Assembly (NCBI GenBank): GCA_907164885.2
Contig: OU015493.1
Coordinates: forward strand, 121,433,693-121,497,692
Source: Dolomedes plantarius
Lineage: Eukaryota > Arthropoda > Arachnida > Araneae > Dolomedidae
Direction: 5' to 3'
Length of the DNA stretch: 64,000 bases
Positions 35,601 to 48,800 of this stretch are shown here, in pieces. The translations under genes and the position numbers were made by a program. The first letter of the stretch is position 1; each line of letters begins with the position of its first letter. The notes under the pieces were generated by a model, which saw only the letters and a list, made by a program, of their open reading frames with translations, was not told the origin of the DNA and ran no database searches.

Positions 35601-38600
35601 CAAGTGCGTAGAAGTATTACTTGTGCTTGGACTATTTGCAGCTGATTGAGCAAGGCTTGACCATGATCCATAATTTTTTAATTTAGATTCAGCTTGCTAG
35701 AGATGAAGGAAATAGGAAACTTAATTTAACCCATTTATGAATAAATATAACATGATTAAAAATTTAGTAACATTTAGCAGATGACAATTTATTTCAGAAG
35801 AATTTGTAAATTAAAGAATTATTTTTTTTTTCTTCGGAACTTCCATTACCTTTTTAACAGTGGGTGTAGAGGAAACAGGAGATGGTTTTTGTTCCATCTT
35901 TTTCTCACCGTTAGTAACTGAAGAAGCTATAGTTGGAGCTTGATTACCAACTGTATAATTTGGTAAACCTAGATAAAACAAGAATATAAACTACTTAAGT
36001 AATGTTGTGAAAACCAAATAAATACAGAGTAATCATAAATAATAATTTTTTTTGTAGCATTGTATTTATAAAACAACAATCACACCATTTGAACTGACAA
36101 AACTTACTAAAGAATTGAAACCCACTGATAATATAATTACATCGTCCCTCCATGAGAGTACATTTTGAACATGGCTTAAAAATTCTGAGGAATTTAGGAA
36201 TAAACAAATGTTGGAAAAAAATAGTCTCACTCATAAGTTTATCGAGATAAAAATGCAAATTTTTCCAATTGGTGATTTTGCCTATATTCATATCTTAAGT
36301 ATAACTTTGTTTATATTAGCAAGGTCCCCATAAAGTTTTCAGCTCTGTTTTTTTTTGTGTCAATGCCACAATACAAATATTTAAACTTGATACATTGACA
36401 GGAGTGCAAAATAACTCATCTTTAATGCGATGTTCCAAAGGAGAAACATTTCACATTTTTTTAGATACCCTAAAAACTTTAATGGTAAAACTGTTTTAAC
36501 GCAGGATTACGTTCCTCAATAATGGTCCTCCAGAGAGAGAGAAATTGTCCGACATCAAGAGTTATAATTTTGGCAGCATGCCAAACCCAATGGCAGTAAA
36601 CAGTTAAGCAGAAAAGTACCAAAATGCGTTAGAAAAAAGAAAGAGGTAAGCAACGATAAGTAATCCTACGTTAACAACCCACAGTAGTTTCGTTAGAAGA
36701 GACTACCTATAATATTTTACTACAGAAAAAATTGAAAAAATTGTTTAATAATTCCCAATTACTTCTGTAGAAGTTAGAGTGTCACTGACTCATTTATTTC
36801 TCACATAGCTTTAGTTTAGAAAAATTATCTCATGGAGGAAAAAAAAATAAAAGGAACTGAATAAACTGTATTCATTTTCAGCTGACACTTGAAATTATTC
36901 ATACATGGTGAGCACAGATTAAATTAGCAATATGGGAGAGATAGTCATTAAAAATTTGTAAAGACAATGACAATGACTTTTCCTAAAATACTGTTTTATT
37001 TGAATATGAAAAATTTCATTTTTTGAGCTCATATTTTAAACAAGAATAACAAAATTTTACCTATCAGTCTCAACTGAGTGCAAAAAATAACATTTGCAAT
37101 AATAGTTTTGTACAAATTTTTCATTCATATTATGCTTATCAACAGAAAAAGCATGCAAAATATGAAATAGATGATGCCCCTCATTACTGAGAAGTGTCAA
37201 ATAACAATAAAAAAAAATTGAACAAATAAAAATGAAAGGAGATTGTTTCCTTTAAAAAATATTTTAGGTTTCAATGCTTAAGTATGTTTAAATACCTATA
37301 AATGGCAGTAAACAGTCTGATTATTGTTACTTAAAAGGTATGCACAGAGAACAAATAAGCTGAAGATAAAAATATTCCTAAACCCTACATGTTGTGAAGC
37401 AAAAACTTCATAACTAGAAGGCCATAAAACATACTTTTCCAATTTGTTTATAAAAAGATTTTCAATAAGAAAACTTCAAGAACCCCTCTCCCATAAGGAA
37501 TGAAAGGCATCCTATGGTCAAAAGATTTATCTAAAATTGCCAAAATTAACTCTTCTCTTTAAAAGTATTTAGACGTTCAATGTTTCTTAAAATTTGAGTT
37601 ATTTAAAGATTATTTAGGGAGTTGCAAGAGAGTTTCAAAAAACTAATAATGCATGAAATCTTAAGGGGGGGGGGGGGGGGGAGCTGGCAATTTGGGTTGT
37701 CATTTAAAAAAGGAGAAAATGCCTGCTTAAGATTTTTCATACTTTAAATTATGCTTCAAAAGACCTGTTGCACATTTCAAATGAATAGTATAATTAACCA
37801 TGCATGCTTCTTTTCAAATGTTAATGCTGGCAGTTATGGATGCATAAAATTTTCTACAAAGCGATTTTACATACTATATCAGGGGGCCATTCATCATGTT
37901 TATTCAAGAGCTTTCTCCCCATAAAAACACTTCAGAACAATTTTGCTAACTGTAGGACTGAAACATGCAGACTAGAGCACTGCCTGCCCGCAACCTAGTC
38001 ACTCAGTTATTATCTGGCTTATCTATATATATAAAACAGTTCCATAACTGACTCACTGACATACAACGCACAGACCAAACTGCTGGACCTAAAGGGCTGA
38101 AATTTTGCATGGTGATTCTTCTTATAGTGTAGGGGTGCACTAAGAGAGATTTTTGAAAAATTCTTCTTAAATTTTTTAAAATTAAATTTTTAAGCTGCTT
38201 TAGTAACTTTTTTTAAGTTTGCATTTAAAATAATAATTTGGGGATTATAAAATTTATATCACAAGAAAGATCATAAAAATTCCTTTAAAATGAGATCTTC
38301 TTCGAATCTTTACCTCTATTTTCTGATTTTTGGTGAATTTTTAAAGATTAAATTTTAGAATTTAATTTATTAAATGCTGATCACGTGATTTCTTTTTCTG
38401 GTACTTTAAATAAATTTATTGTCACGTGCATAACAACTAAATAGAAAAAAAACATTTTTTTCCCTTGCTTATGTGCAGACTATTGGACATTATTTTGTCT
38501 ATAAAAATATCCCTTATGATTTTTTTATAAATATATATTTTTTTTTCTACATCAATTGTATATATTGATCATCGTATTTATTATAAATATATACATATAT

Positions 38601-41600
38601 ATTTATTTTTTTGGCATTAATTGCATACATTGACCGTTGTATTTAATTTGAATGTACTCCGTAGCGAAGTGCGGGTTTTCAGCTAGTTAGAGTATAAGAT
38701 TTAATTATTGTAGCCATCAAGTGTCGGGTAAATCAAATGTATTAATAGTATGCAAAATTGATAAGCATAAGCATCAATACAAATTATGAATAAATGTTTT
38801 TTTTTATGTAAATAAAATTAGGAAATAGAAAATACTATGAAAGTAATTCTGATTCCACACAAAGAGAGAATTTTAAAACTTCAGCACAAGATAATTAAAT
38901 TTATTGAAAACAGTAACTAACATAACTGAAACAAAAATATGCAACTTGTACGTACCAGGTTGTGCAACAAGTTCCGGTGCTTTGTTAGCACCATATGAAT
39001 TAGATATTGGGTGGTCAATTTCTGCACTTCTTTCACGTGGTTTGGATAATAGAGGCGGGGGTGCAGGATCTAATGGTGGTGTAGGAATCTGAGGTGTTCT
39101 TGCTCGCAACTCAGCTGCAGGTGTCAATTTAGGAGGAGTACTAGGAGAATTTGGAGATGGCTCGGAAGGAACTGGTTGTGTTTGACTTGGCACAGGAGCC
39201 TGGCATACAGGAGTAGTAACACTAGCAGTTGATACTGGAGTAGTTCCTAAAACATTGGAAAAAATAATTACTAAAACTACAAAATATAAAGTTAGAAAAA
39301 AAAGTATACAGAGAAACTCAGAAAATGATAACATATCATAAATGATTTACTTTTCTTTAAAATATTCATTCTAATGAAAACTATGGAATTTATATATTTG
39401 ATGATTCATCAAATTCTATGAAGCTGATGCTAAATTGTTATAGTAATCTAGCATTAGTAATGATTCACCATTATATAAACATACTAGTAATTATTAATGG
39501 TTTATTATTCCCCATGCACTCTAAACAACCAATGGAATTCCAATACATAACTTTATATTTTTTATAAAATAACTGTTTAGCTGATAGACAATAAACTGAC
39601 TGGTATTTGATTTTTCTTATCTCATGTTGCTATAATCTTCCAGTTCAGAATATAGAGCATTAAGCCATTTGAAAAATGGATCACAACAGGGTGAGATATT
39701 CTATTGCACTCATTTTGCTTGATCTTAGATTCCATTTAAGACGAATGGAAGAGACTTACGTATTGAACTTATATGCTCACACTAGTTTTAGACTTCATTA
39801 TCGAACAAGTACCAGGTCTATTAGATATATTTCTTGGAGGGTAAAATAAAGAAGACAAATAACATTAAAATATTTTAAAACTAATTCACATGTTCTAGAT
39901 CTTATACCCCACAAAAATTTTCTTAGTTTTTTAAGGAGGTTTTGGCATGGATCTTCTTTTAGAAATTATATTATAGTATAGACAACAATTTTTTTTTCTC
40001 CATAATTGCATATATTTTAATAATTATTTTCAGAGGAAATTTTGATGTTTTAAAACTTGAGTTAACATTTATAAATTGAGGCATTATATTTCTTTTTAAG
40101 AGAAGTATTCATTTTGATTTTACTTATCAAGTTTAGTAGTTAAAAAAATTGCATTTTAAAATCATGCATATAATGGATCTGGTTCAGTGCAACAAATTAT
40201 TTCAGCTTATTTATTTATATTAATGATTACTTGTTGTACTTGTTAAATTGAATAGGTTGCACAGTGACTCATACTTTTAACAACAAAACTTCCAGTTATA
40301 ATTTATGAGCAATTTTGGTATAGATAGATATATCTACAAGGGAATTTTTAAAAAATGCAACTAAAGAGAAATAAAAAGACAGTGTAATTGAATGTAACAA
40401 AAAATGTCACATAACTCTAAAAGTGATATGATTTCTCTTCTATAGTACAAGAAATAATACCTATAATAATAAATTTTAATAAAATTTCTAAATAGGTTTC
40501 TTGAATTATTAATATAATTACAATTTTTGGTGATATTTATTAACTTCGAAGTATGCTTTATAACCCAATAACTCTAAGTATGTTATGATTAAAGTAAATT
40601 TTTAAATATGTACCTGGAGGTTTTGGTTGAGAATTAATGACATTCTTTTTCACGGGTGCAGCAGTTGCAGTAGCAGATGGTCTTGACGGTTGCTGAGGAA
40701 GATTATGACTGGCCACTACAGGAGGTCGTGGTGGAACAGATGCGGGAACTAAGAAAATTAAGTAAATTAAGCATATATATATATAAATATAAATGAAACG
40801 ATAAACCTTTCCCTTCATTAACTTTGTCTTACCGCAACAGAACATTATCCCCCAATTTGATTTGGATCTAGATACTCCGAAGTAAGCTATTAGTTTTCCC
40901 CTTAAAAGCCACGTGCGGCCAACAGTTATATAAGGTGGAATGTCGTGGAACATTTGAAAACCATCACCTCCCCCCCCCCTCTATCGTTGTTTTTGGAAGT
41001 CATCCCAGCTGCCTATTAACCTTTTAACAAACTCTCTTCACATTTCAGTCACCCAAGGTGCTGAATAAAATAAATGCTTAGATTTATAATGACAAAGACA
41101 GACCATGGGGCAACCGTTCTTTGTCCTCCTAATTCTTATTAATACTTCCACAGCCATGACAAACACCTACCTTTCCTGATTCTCCATCTTTGTCCTACAC
41201 AAGATGTTGTTTTGGCTGTCATGTCCTGCGGGAGAATAATGGTTGGTCCACAGTATGGCCATTTTTCTTCCTTCATTTTGTCAATACAACATGGGGAAGA
41301 AAAACCCACTTTTACGCAGATAACTACACACCCCTTCACTCCTTAGTAGTAAAGTTATGAAAGAATTTGAACCTAAGTCAGTTGTGGGTTACACACACAC
41401 AAACACAAATACTTTTACAAAAACAAATGTTGTGATATATTGTGTTCCTTAATAAAATGTTATTTATTTTACATTCAATTTTAAGTATATATTAAATTTT
41501 GTGTGAATATTGAAGTGTTACCATGGCCATCCTAAAATAATAATTTTACTGCATATAAATCTTCATATTTTATTTTTGTGAAATGTTATATAATATTTTG

Positions 41601-42754
41601 CGTTGAAACTGTGAACCTCTACTTAGTACACAGCCAGGACTATGCGGAGGAGGTTGAAATATTTTATATTATATTATACGTCACATTATTAGTTAGTAAT
41701 ATCAACATTCAGTGTTCCTATTTTTTGTGCTATGTAGTGATTTAAAATTGTAAGGTATAATTATTATGTGATATTTTCATGACTTGAGCAGACACACAAG
41801 GATGATAGTTAAACAAAATTTTCAATTTTCAATTCTTGAACCAAAACTTTTTCAAAATTATTCCTCAAAATTACTCTATTTGTCATATGCAGTTCTCGCC
41901 TGATGGAGAGCCTTGCTGAGGGAGCCGGCCCCTCTCGCAAGTCTTTTCCGGAGAGGGAGAAATTGAAATGATAAACCTTTCCCTTCATTAATTTTGTCTT
42001 ACCCCAACAGAACATTATCCCTCAGTTTGATTTGGATCTAGATACTCCGAAGTAAGCTATTAGTTTCCCCCCTAAAAGCCACGTGCGGCCAACAGTCATA
42101 TAAGGTCGAATGTCGTGGAACTTTCGAAAACAATCACTCCATACGACGTGTTAAAGTCAAGTGTCAACTTTTAACCAATTAAAAGTTCAGTGTGCCCATA
42201 CTCAGGGCATGAACCTAGGGTTTTGGCAGCCTTCTATGTTCGGCTCTAGTCCGTAAAACATGTCGTAAAAGTCGCTGCAGGTTTTATATTTCTATGTGCT
42301 GTTCCGACAGCCCCAGGATGATATTTTTTCGCATGATGGTCCTATAGTAATTATACAGTATAAATATAATGAAGTGTATCTAAACATCGGAGTATTACAA
42401 AAAGAATAAATGATCTATGTAACCAACTGTGTGGATCATGTGTTCCTCGACTGGACTCTCTGCCTAAGCCTTTCCCAGCCACTTTCTACGACTACATCTG
42501 CGATTTTTCAAGTTACCAGCCTGTGTATCATCCCGCAACAGCTCTCATTACCCTCACACACAAATCTAGACCAGCATATATATCCAGAACGTAAAATAAT
42601 AATAATCTGTGTAAAAGTAAATAGTAAACCCATGCAGTTAGACTTAATTTATGATGTTGAATATATTCATATATGTATGTATGTATATACACATATAAAT
42701 ATATATATATATATATATATACATACATACATATATACATATAAATATATATAC

Positions 42755-42831
<77 letters not shown>

Positions 42832-45800
42832 ACATCATAAATTAAGTCTAACTGCATGGTTTACTATTTACTTTTACACAGATTATTATTATTTTACTTT
42901 CTGGACATATATGCTGGTCTAGATTAAATTTGTGTTTTGAAGGCTATAAGGCCTAATAAATTTGGAGCAACTTTTAACATATGTACTTTGACTGTTAATA
43001 AAATTATCAAATGAACACAAAAAATGATTATTTAGTGATATACGAAGCCTCTATTTCCATAAATAAAGCAAAAATATCATTTAAAGGGAAATTTCAATAA
43101 CAAAACAAACTGTTTCAACATCAAGAAATAACTTTCTTTTATACAGACTTATAGCAACTATTGCTATGCTGTAATGTATTCTGTCATAAAAATTCAGAGT
43201 ACTAAAAGAGTTATATGTTACCACTTAGATACAACATATATTATTTAGTGAGAATTAACAAGTTATAATTACTATTTTTATAGCAAATCAGCGAATAAAA
43301 AGTATGCATTATTTTGTGCCTTTTTTAAAAAAAAATTAATTTAAAAGTTTGGTAGCCAGGAAAAAAAATTTCCAAAATTAAAAGAAACAAATGCCCCCCC
43401 CCCCCCCCCCCCAAAAAAAAAAAATGAATTACAGTTTTCCCACTTTCAAAGCTGTTATTCTGATGGAGATATTTGAAATTCAAAAACTCTCTGACTCTTC
43501 ACCTCCAATTTGCATAGTCTTATTCCCTTACTAACTGTAACACATACTTTTATTAATATTATTATTTAAAATAAGGTTTTGTATTTAAAGTCTTTAACTT
43601 TTGTATAATCTCTATTTAAATGAAACATATTTTAATAGAAGTAAACAAGTTTTCCATACATTAGATTCAACAATGCCCTTAAAAAAATAAGTTTCTTTCC
43701 TTTAGAATACATATGAATTTATTACAACACTGTTCACACTCTTAACTCAAATTATGCATAAGTAAATAGAGAAAAGTTCAACAGAGAAATAGAGGTTAGA
43801 TTCAACAATGCCCTTAAAAAAATTAAGTTTCTTTCCTTTAGAATACATAGGCATTTATTACAATACTCTTAACTCAAATTATGCATAAAAAAGAGTATTT
43901 TGAGACCAATATTAAGCAATGTTGATGATTTACCTTGTGGATTTACAACAGGGAAAGCTGGATTCCCAGCAGGCTGTTCAACAGTGGGCTGCAATTGTGG
44001 TGGACTTTGTAGTTGAGGGAATGCAGGTAACTGATTCTGTGGATGAACATAGGAACCCACAGGTAACGTGGTAGGTGGGGGAGGGTATACTCCACCAACA
44101 GGTCCTCCGAGAGGAGGTGGACCATGAGAAGATGCACCAACAGGACCAGATGGGGGATTCAGTAGAGGTGGTTCTAAATTAGAAAGCTGAAAAAGATAGG
44201 AGATGTTATTAAATAAGAAAGGAAAATTTGTAATGATGGTTACTGGAACACACAGTATTCTTTTCATTTTTATTGGACCTGCCAAATTTAAAATTAGAAA
44301 TCAGTATATACATATTCCATGCAATTTAATAACTAAATATAGATACATAAAAATTACAGAAGTACATGTATTTTTAACTTACTTATAAAATATATTTTAA
44401 AATTATTATTGGAAAACCTAAATTTTATTCCTCTTGTCATGACTGCAATAACCTTATTTAGAATACACAAAAAAATGGTCTTGTGTTTTGAAGTTCATAT
44501 AGTAAATATTAATTCATACTAACATGTTTGTTGTCCCATTTCAAGCATTTTGGTGAAGCCAGAGGTAATTTAGATCGTTGTTAATACTTATTACCTTGAA
44601 AGTTAATTCTAATAAAGGGTAAACAATAATAATTTTAAGACATTTATGGCTTAAAAGGGAAATCCCCCCCTTTTCATCTTTAAAATATGAAAAACTTAAT
44701 TTCAGCCCTTGAGAGCAATCTGGAAATAATAATAATAATAATAATTTTTAAAAAAAGGTTGAAAAGAGTTCTAATTATGGAAAAAGAACATTGATTTAGA
44801 AAATGTAGATAAAAACACAGAAAGAAGCAATTAGGTCATCCCAATTGGTATAATAATTTAGAAACAACTTACTTGATTTTCTTCCACTTTAGGCTTCTTT
44901 GAAACATCTGAAAATAAATAAATCAAGGTATGAGATAAAAGTATAAATTTTTTTAAACTGCAATCAATTTTTACTGACAATATCTACAGAAAATAATAAA
45001 ATAAGCCAAAAATGTAAATTAACATGAATGTTTCACATTAATTTTATACATACATAAATACATCAAAAATTTTGAATCATGCAAAATTACTGTTTTTGGC
45101 TATATTTACTGTAACTATAGCAAAAGTTAAAAAAAGTAATTAAAAGTGAATGAATAGAACAACAAAATAAAACTACCCTGTAAACTGCCAGAGCCAGTAA
45201 AAATAATAATAATAATAAAACTGTAGTGTAGTATTTAAGATGAAAAACAACATTTCACGGAGAGAGATAAAATTGAATAAGAATATGAAATCATGAGACA
45301 GTACTAAACTTTTCTGCAAAAAAATTAAGAGGCACATAAAAATTCTACAGGTAATAGTAATAACTAAATTATTACCATTTTCAGAATCACTTGACTCAGA
45401 AGAACTGCTAGAACTACTGCTACTACTGCTGTCACTATCACTAGATGTACTGCTGCTGGCACTTAAACGGGTTGGAGCACCTCCAACAACATCTACATGA
45501 GAACTGTCAGAATCTAGAACATAAATGACAAACATTTATATAACCCTTAAAATCAATCATATTTTTAAAACACATATTGCTATCTTTCTAGTTGTCAAGA
45601 GATGATGAGATTTTTCAACACAACAAAATCATTTTTTAATTGCACAGTTCAAATGCCCATTTTACAAATACAGTCGATTCCAGTTAACAAGACCAGCTGC
45701 TTATTTGGACCGAATCCTGTCTTGTAACAGGGCATGTCCGTTTAATCGGATCAGCCGGTTATGAGGACCAAAATGATCACGTCCTGATGTGGTCTAATTA

Positions 45801-48800
45801 ACCGGAATTGACTGTATTTAATATTTTGGCACAGTAACAATTATGCTTCTATTATAAGAGTCAAACTTATATTCTCTTTTACACATTCATCATAATCATT
45901 TATTAAAAATTAATAAATCTAGAACAGACACTATAATAACATTCAGAGTGAAAGGATCCATATATTTTAGTTTTCAGAAGAAAAATTAAAACTGAGAGAG
46001 CTTTCATGAATTTAATCACATAGATAAACACAAAATAAAAATAATTTAATGCTCTCAAACGAAAAGCTTACAATGCCCCCTCCCTCTGTGAAAAAATCAT
46101 AGTCTAGAGCAGGGGTACTCAAACTATGGCCCACCAAGCTTGAATATGTGGCCCAAGACACACACTCATTATCAGGCAAGTCTTTTCTAAATATAATTTT
46201 GGAAATCAGTACCTGGAAAATACAAAACTGTACAAAAATGTGCCACCTGCTGATCAAGTTGTTTACACCAATGTAACTTTGTGAATGATCCCATTTCAAA
46301 ATAAAGTATGCGAAGAACCTGATTTACAGTAGTCGAAAGTTTGTCTCAATATTAAAAATCCCATTCATGTTTATATAAATTTTTGATTACATTTAGGTTT
46401 TGAATTTTATTTTTTACATTATCAATATTATGAGGTATTGTTGGGTGTGATCTAATGATCTTAATTCAGTGGATTGTATCAAATTCTGTAGACATGAAGA
46501 AACGCAGAAACACAATCATTTGATTTTAATTATTGACAAAGTCTGACATTACAAGTAATATGCAGAGTAACAAAACTAAAGTTAGCTATTAGAAAAATAG
46601 CTATGTAATGCTATCACTAAGAACGTACCTAACGGCAAAAATGTGTGATCATTCTGTGCTGGCAAAATGCATATACAGAACATGCATTCACCGCTTAACT
46701 CAGAATTCAAACTGTTCACAGTTGTGCAGAACAAACATGCAAATGTAAATTCAATGAAATACTAATCTTCATTTCAAGATGGATCACAATTATAGGAATC
46801 GAACAGGTATAGTGTACTAAGTTGCGGCCCATGTAACGTAGCAAACATGCATGCGGCCCAACAGAAAAAAAAAGGGATGAGTATGGCTGGTCTACAGTAA
46901 TGAAAAATTGGAACAATAGTTCTTTCTAGTCATATTAATGGAAGAAAGCAATAACAGAAGTGTGAAGTGTTAGGTTTCTTTTAGAAACCAAGTAAGAAGT
47001 GAACACTCAATAGGAAAACAGTTCAATTTGGCAGCAACAAACTTTACATTCTTGCTGAAGTATCATATATCTTAGTGTTACATTGATGATATATGTAATT
47101 TCTTTTCCACAGAGGACACATTGCTGGTATGACATATCTCCCTAAAATTAATGAATAAATTTAAAAAGATAATAACCTTTACGGCAATTTTTCTTGCTGT
47201 TAGATTGTATCTGACCACTACATTCTTGTAGTCTTTTTTCAAGCTCCTGTTTTTTCTCCTTGGGATCAATTTCTTTATTCTTGCCACTACCTTTACTTCT
47301 GCCTAATAGTATAAATAAATTATAGATTTAGAACTTGGGGAAAAAACATTTATACATATTTATATATACATAAAAGTTTCTGTAATGAACTTACTCTAAT
47401 ACTAATAAGTGAGAAGATAAAATAAATTTCTTTAAACTACAGTCGAACCCCGTTATAACGAACTTCAAGGAAACAAAGGTTTTGTTCGTTTTATCCAAAC
47501 CGTTAAGAAAAATGCTAGAGTTCACTAAATGTATAACTCATTATTTGCAATGAGCATTCAAAAATGATGCATTAAAAAACATTTATGAACTAAATCAACT
47601 GAAATTAATTATATTAAACTGACACAATGCTAATTAAATTACATACAATAGGAAAATGGCGGGACCAAAATTTTTGTTCGTTATATACCAGGTTCGCCAT
47701 AACAGGGTTCAACTGTAGTGTAATTTTAAAAACATCTTATTGTTAAAACATGCACTAAATTTTATATTAAATCAAAATATAAATTTAAAAAATATTCTAT
47801 GATTACTTTGATCATTTAATTCTGAAACACTGGAATAAAAATTGTTACTACTACATACTAACCACTCAAGAGACAATATCATGGACACAAGGTACAATAT
47901 CATGTTAGAATTTTCTTTAGCAACTTATTCATTCACATTATGAAGCTTATAAAACTAATATGAGTAATGCTGAACATTATATTTCCCTAACACTAGGGAA
48001 TAGATTGGGTTTGAAATTATACACAAAGGAAAATGTTGTTGAAATGTTAACTGAAATAACAGAATTGATAAAAAGCATCAATGAATAAAAGCCTTACAAT
48101 TGCGAGATCAAAATCTTATGCTTCATTTGTCCTTAACTTTTGAGATACAGGAATTAAATAAAAGTAATCTGAGGATGGATAGCAATTTTTTGATAACTAT
48201 ACAACTTTTTAACATTTAATTAATAGCAATGCTTTACTGAGTTTAAAAAACATTGATGGAACCAAGCCCCTGGTGACAAGCTACTATTGAAGAAAATAAA
48301 TTATAAATACACTTTACTTTTAAACAGCAATCATAAATCCATAATTAAACAGTCTAAAATACAATAAAAATTAGTTACTGGTTTAATGGAAAATTTAGTT
48401 TTTAAATGGCATTTTCCTTATTTAATATTGAGACAAGTTGTGTTACAATATAACTAATTATGCATTACAATTTCATTTTTCTACTATACTATAAACCATG
48501 CTTTTTTTTCTACTTACATGAATCTAAAAGCCCATTCTATTTTTTGTTCATTTATGATTTACTACATCTAATGATAACCCATACTTTACTATAAAATTTG
48601 TTTAGTGTAAAATTACTAATTAATGCAAAATAAAACATATCTTTTACTTAAAAAGTCCCTTATAAACTCTAATTATTTTAAACAACATCTTAAAACAAAT
48701 TTAAATGGGGAAAAAACTTGTTTTAGCAAAACTTAAGAAAATCGACAATTATCAAATTCCAGTGATATTTCATTACCCAATTAAACCCGATATTATTGAT

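Noticed and set aside
35995..36291. 98-codon minus-strand frame in the intron upstream of BET exon 17
   Set aside because: No splice support or motif, and the flanking BET exons already join in phase without it.
37664..37681. Long G run (and a C run at about 43394-43412)
   Set aside because: Homopolymers of this kind are common slippage products; the exact length may be a sequencing artefact.
42410..42922. Open frames of 64-170 codons rich in Tyr-Ile across the TA microsatellite
   Set aside because: They translate (TA)n dinucleotides and appear on both strands; not coding.
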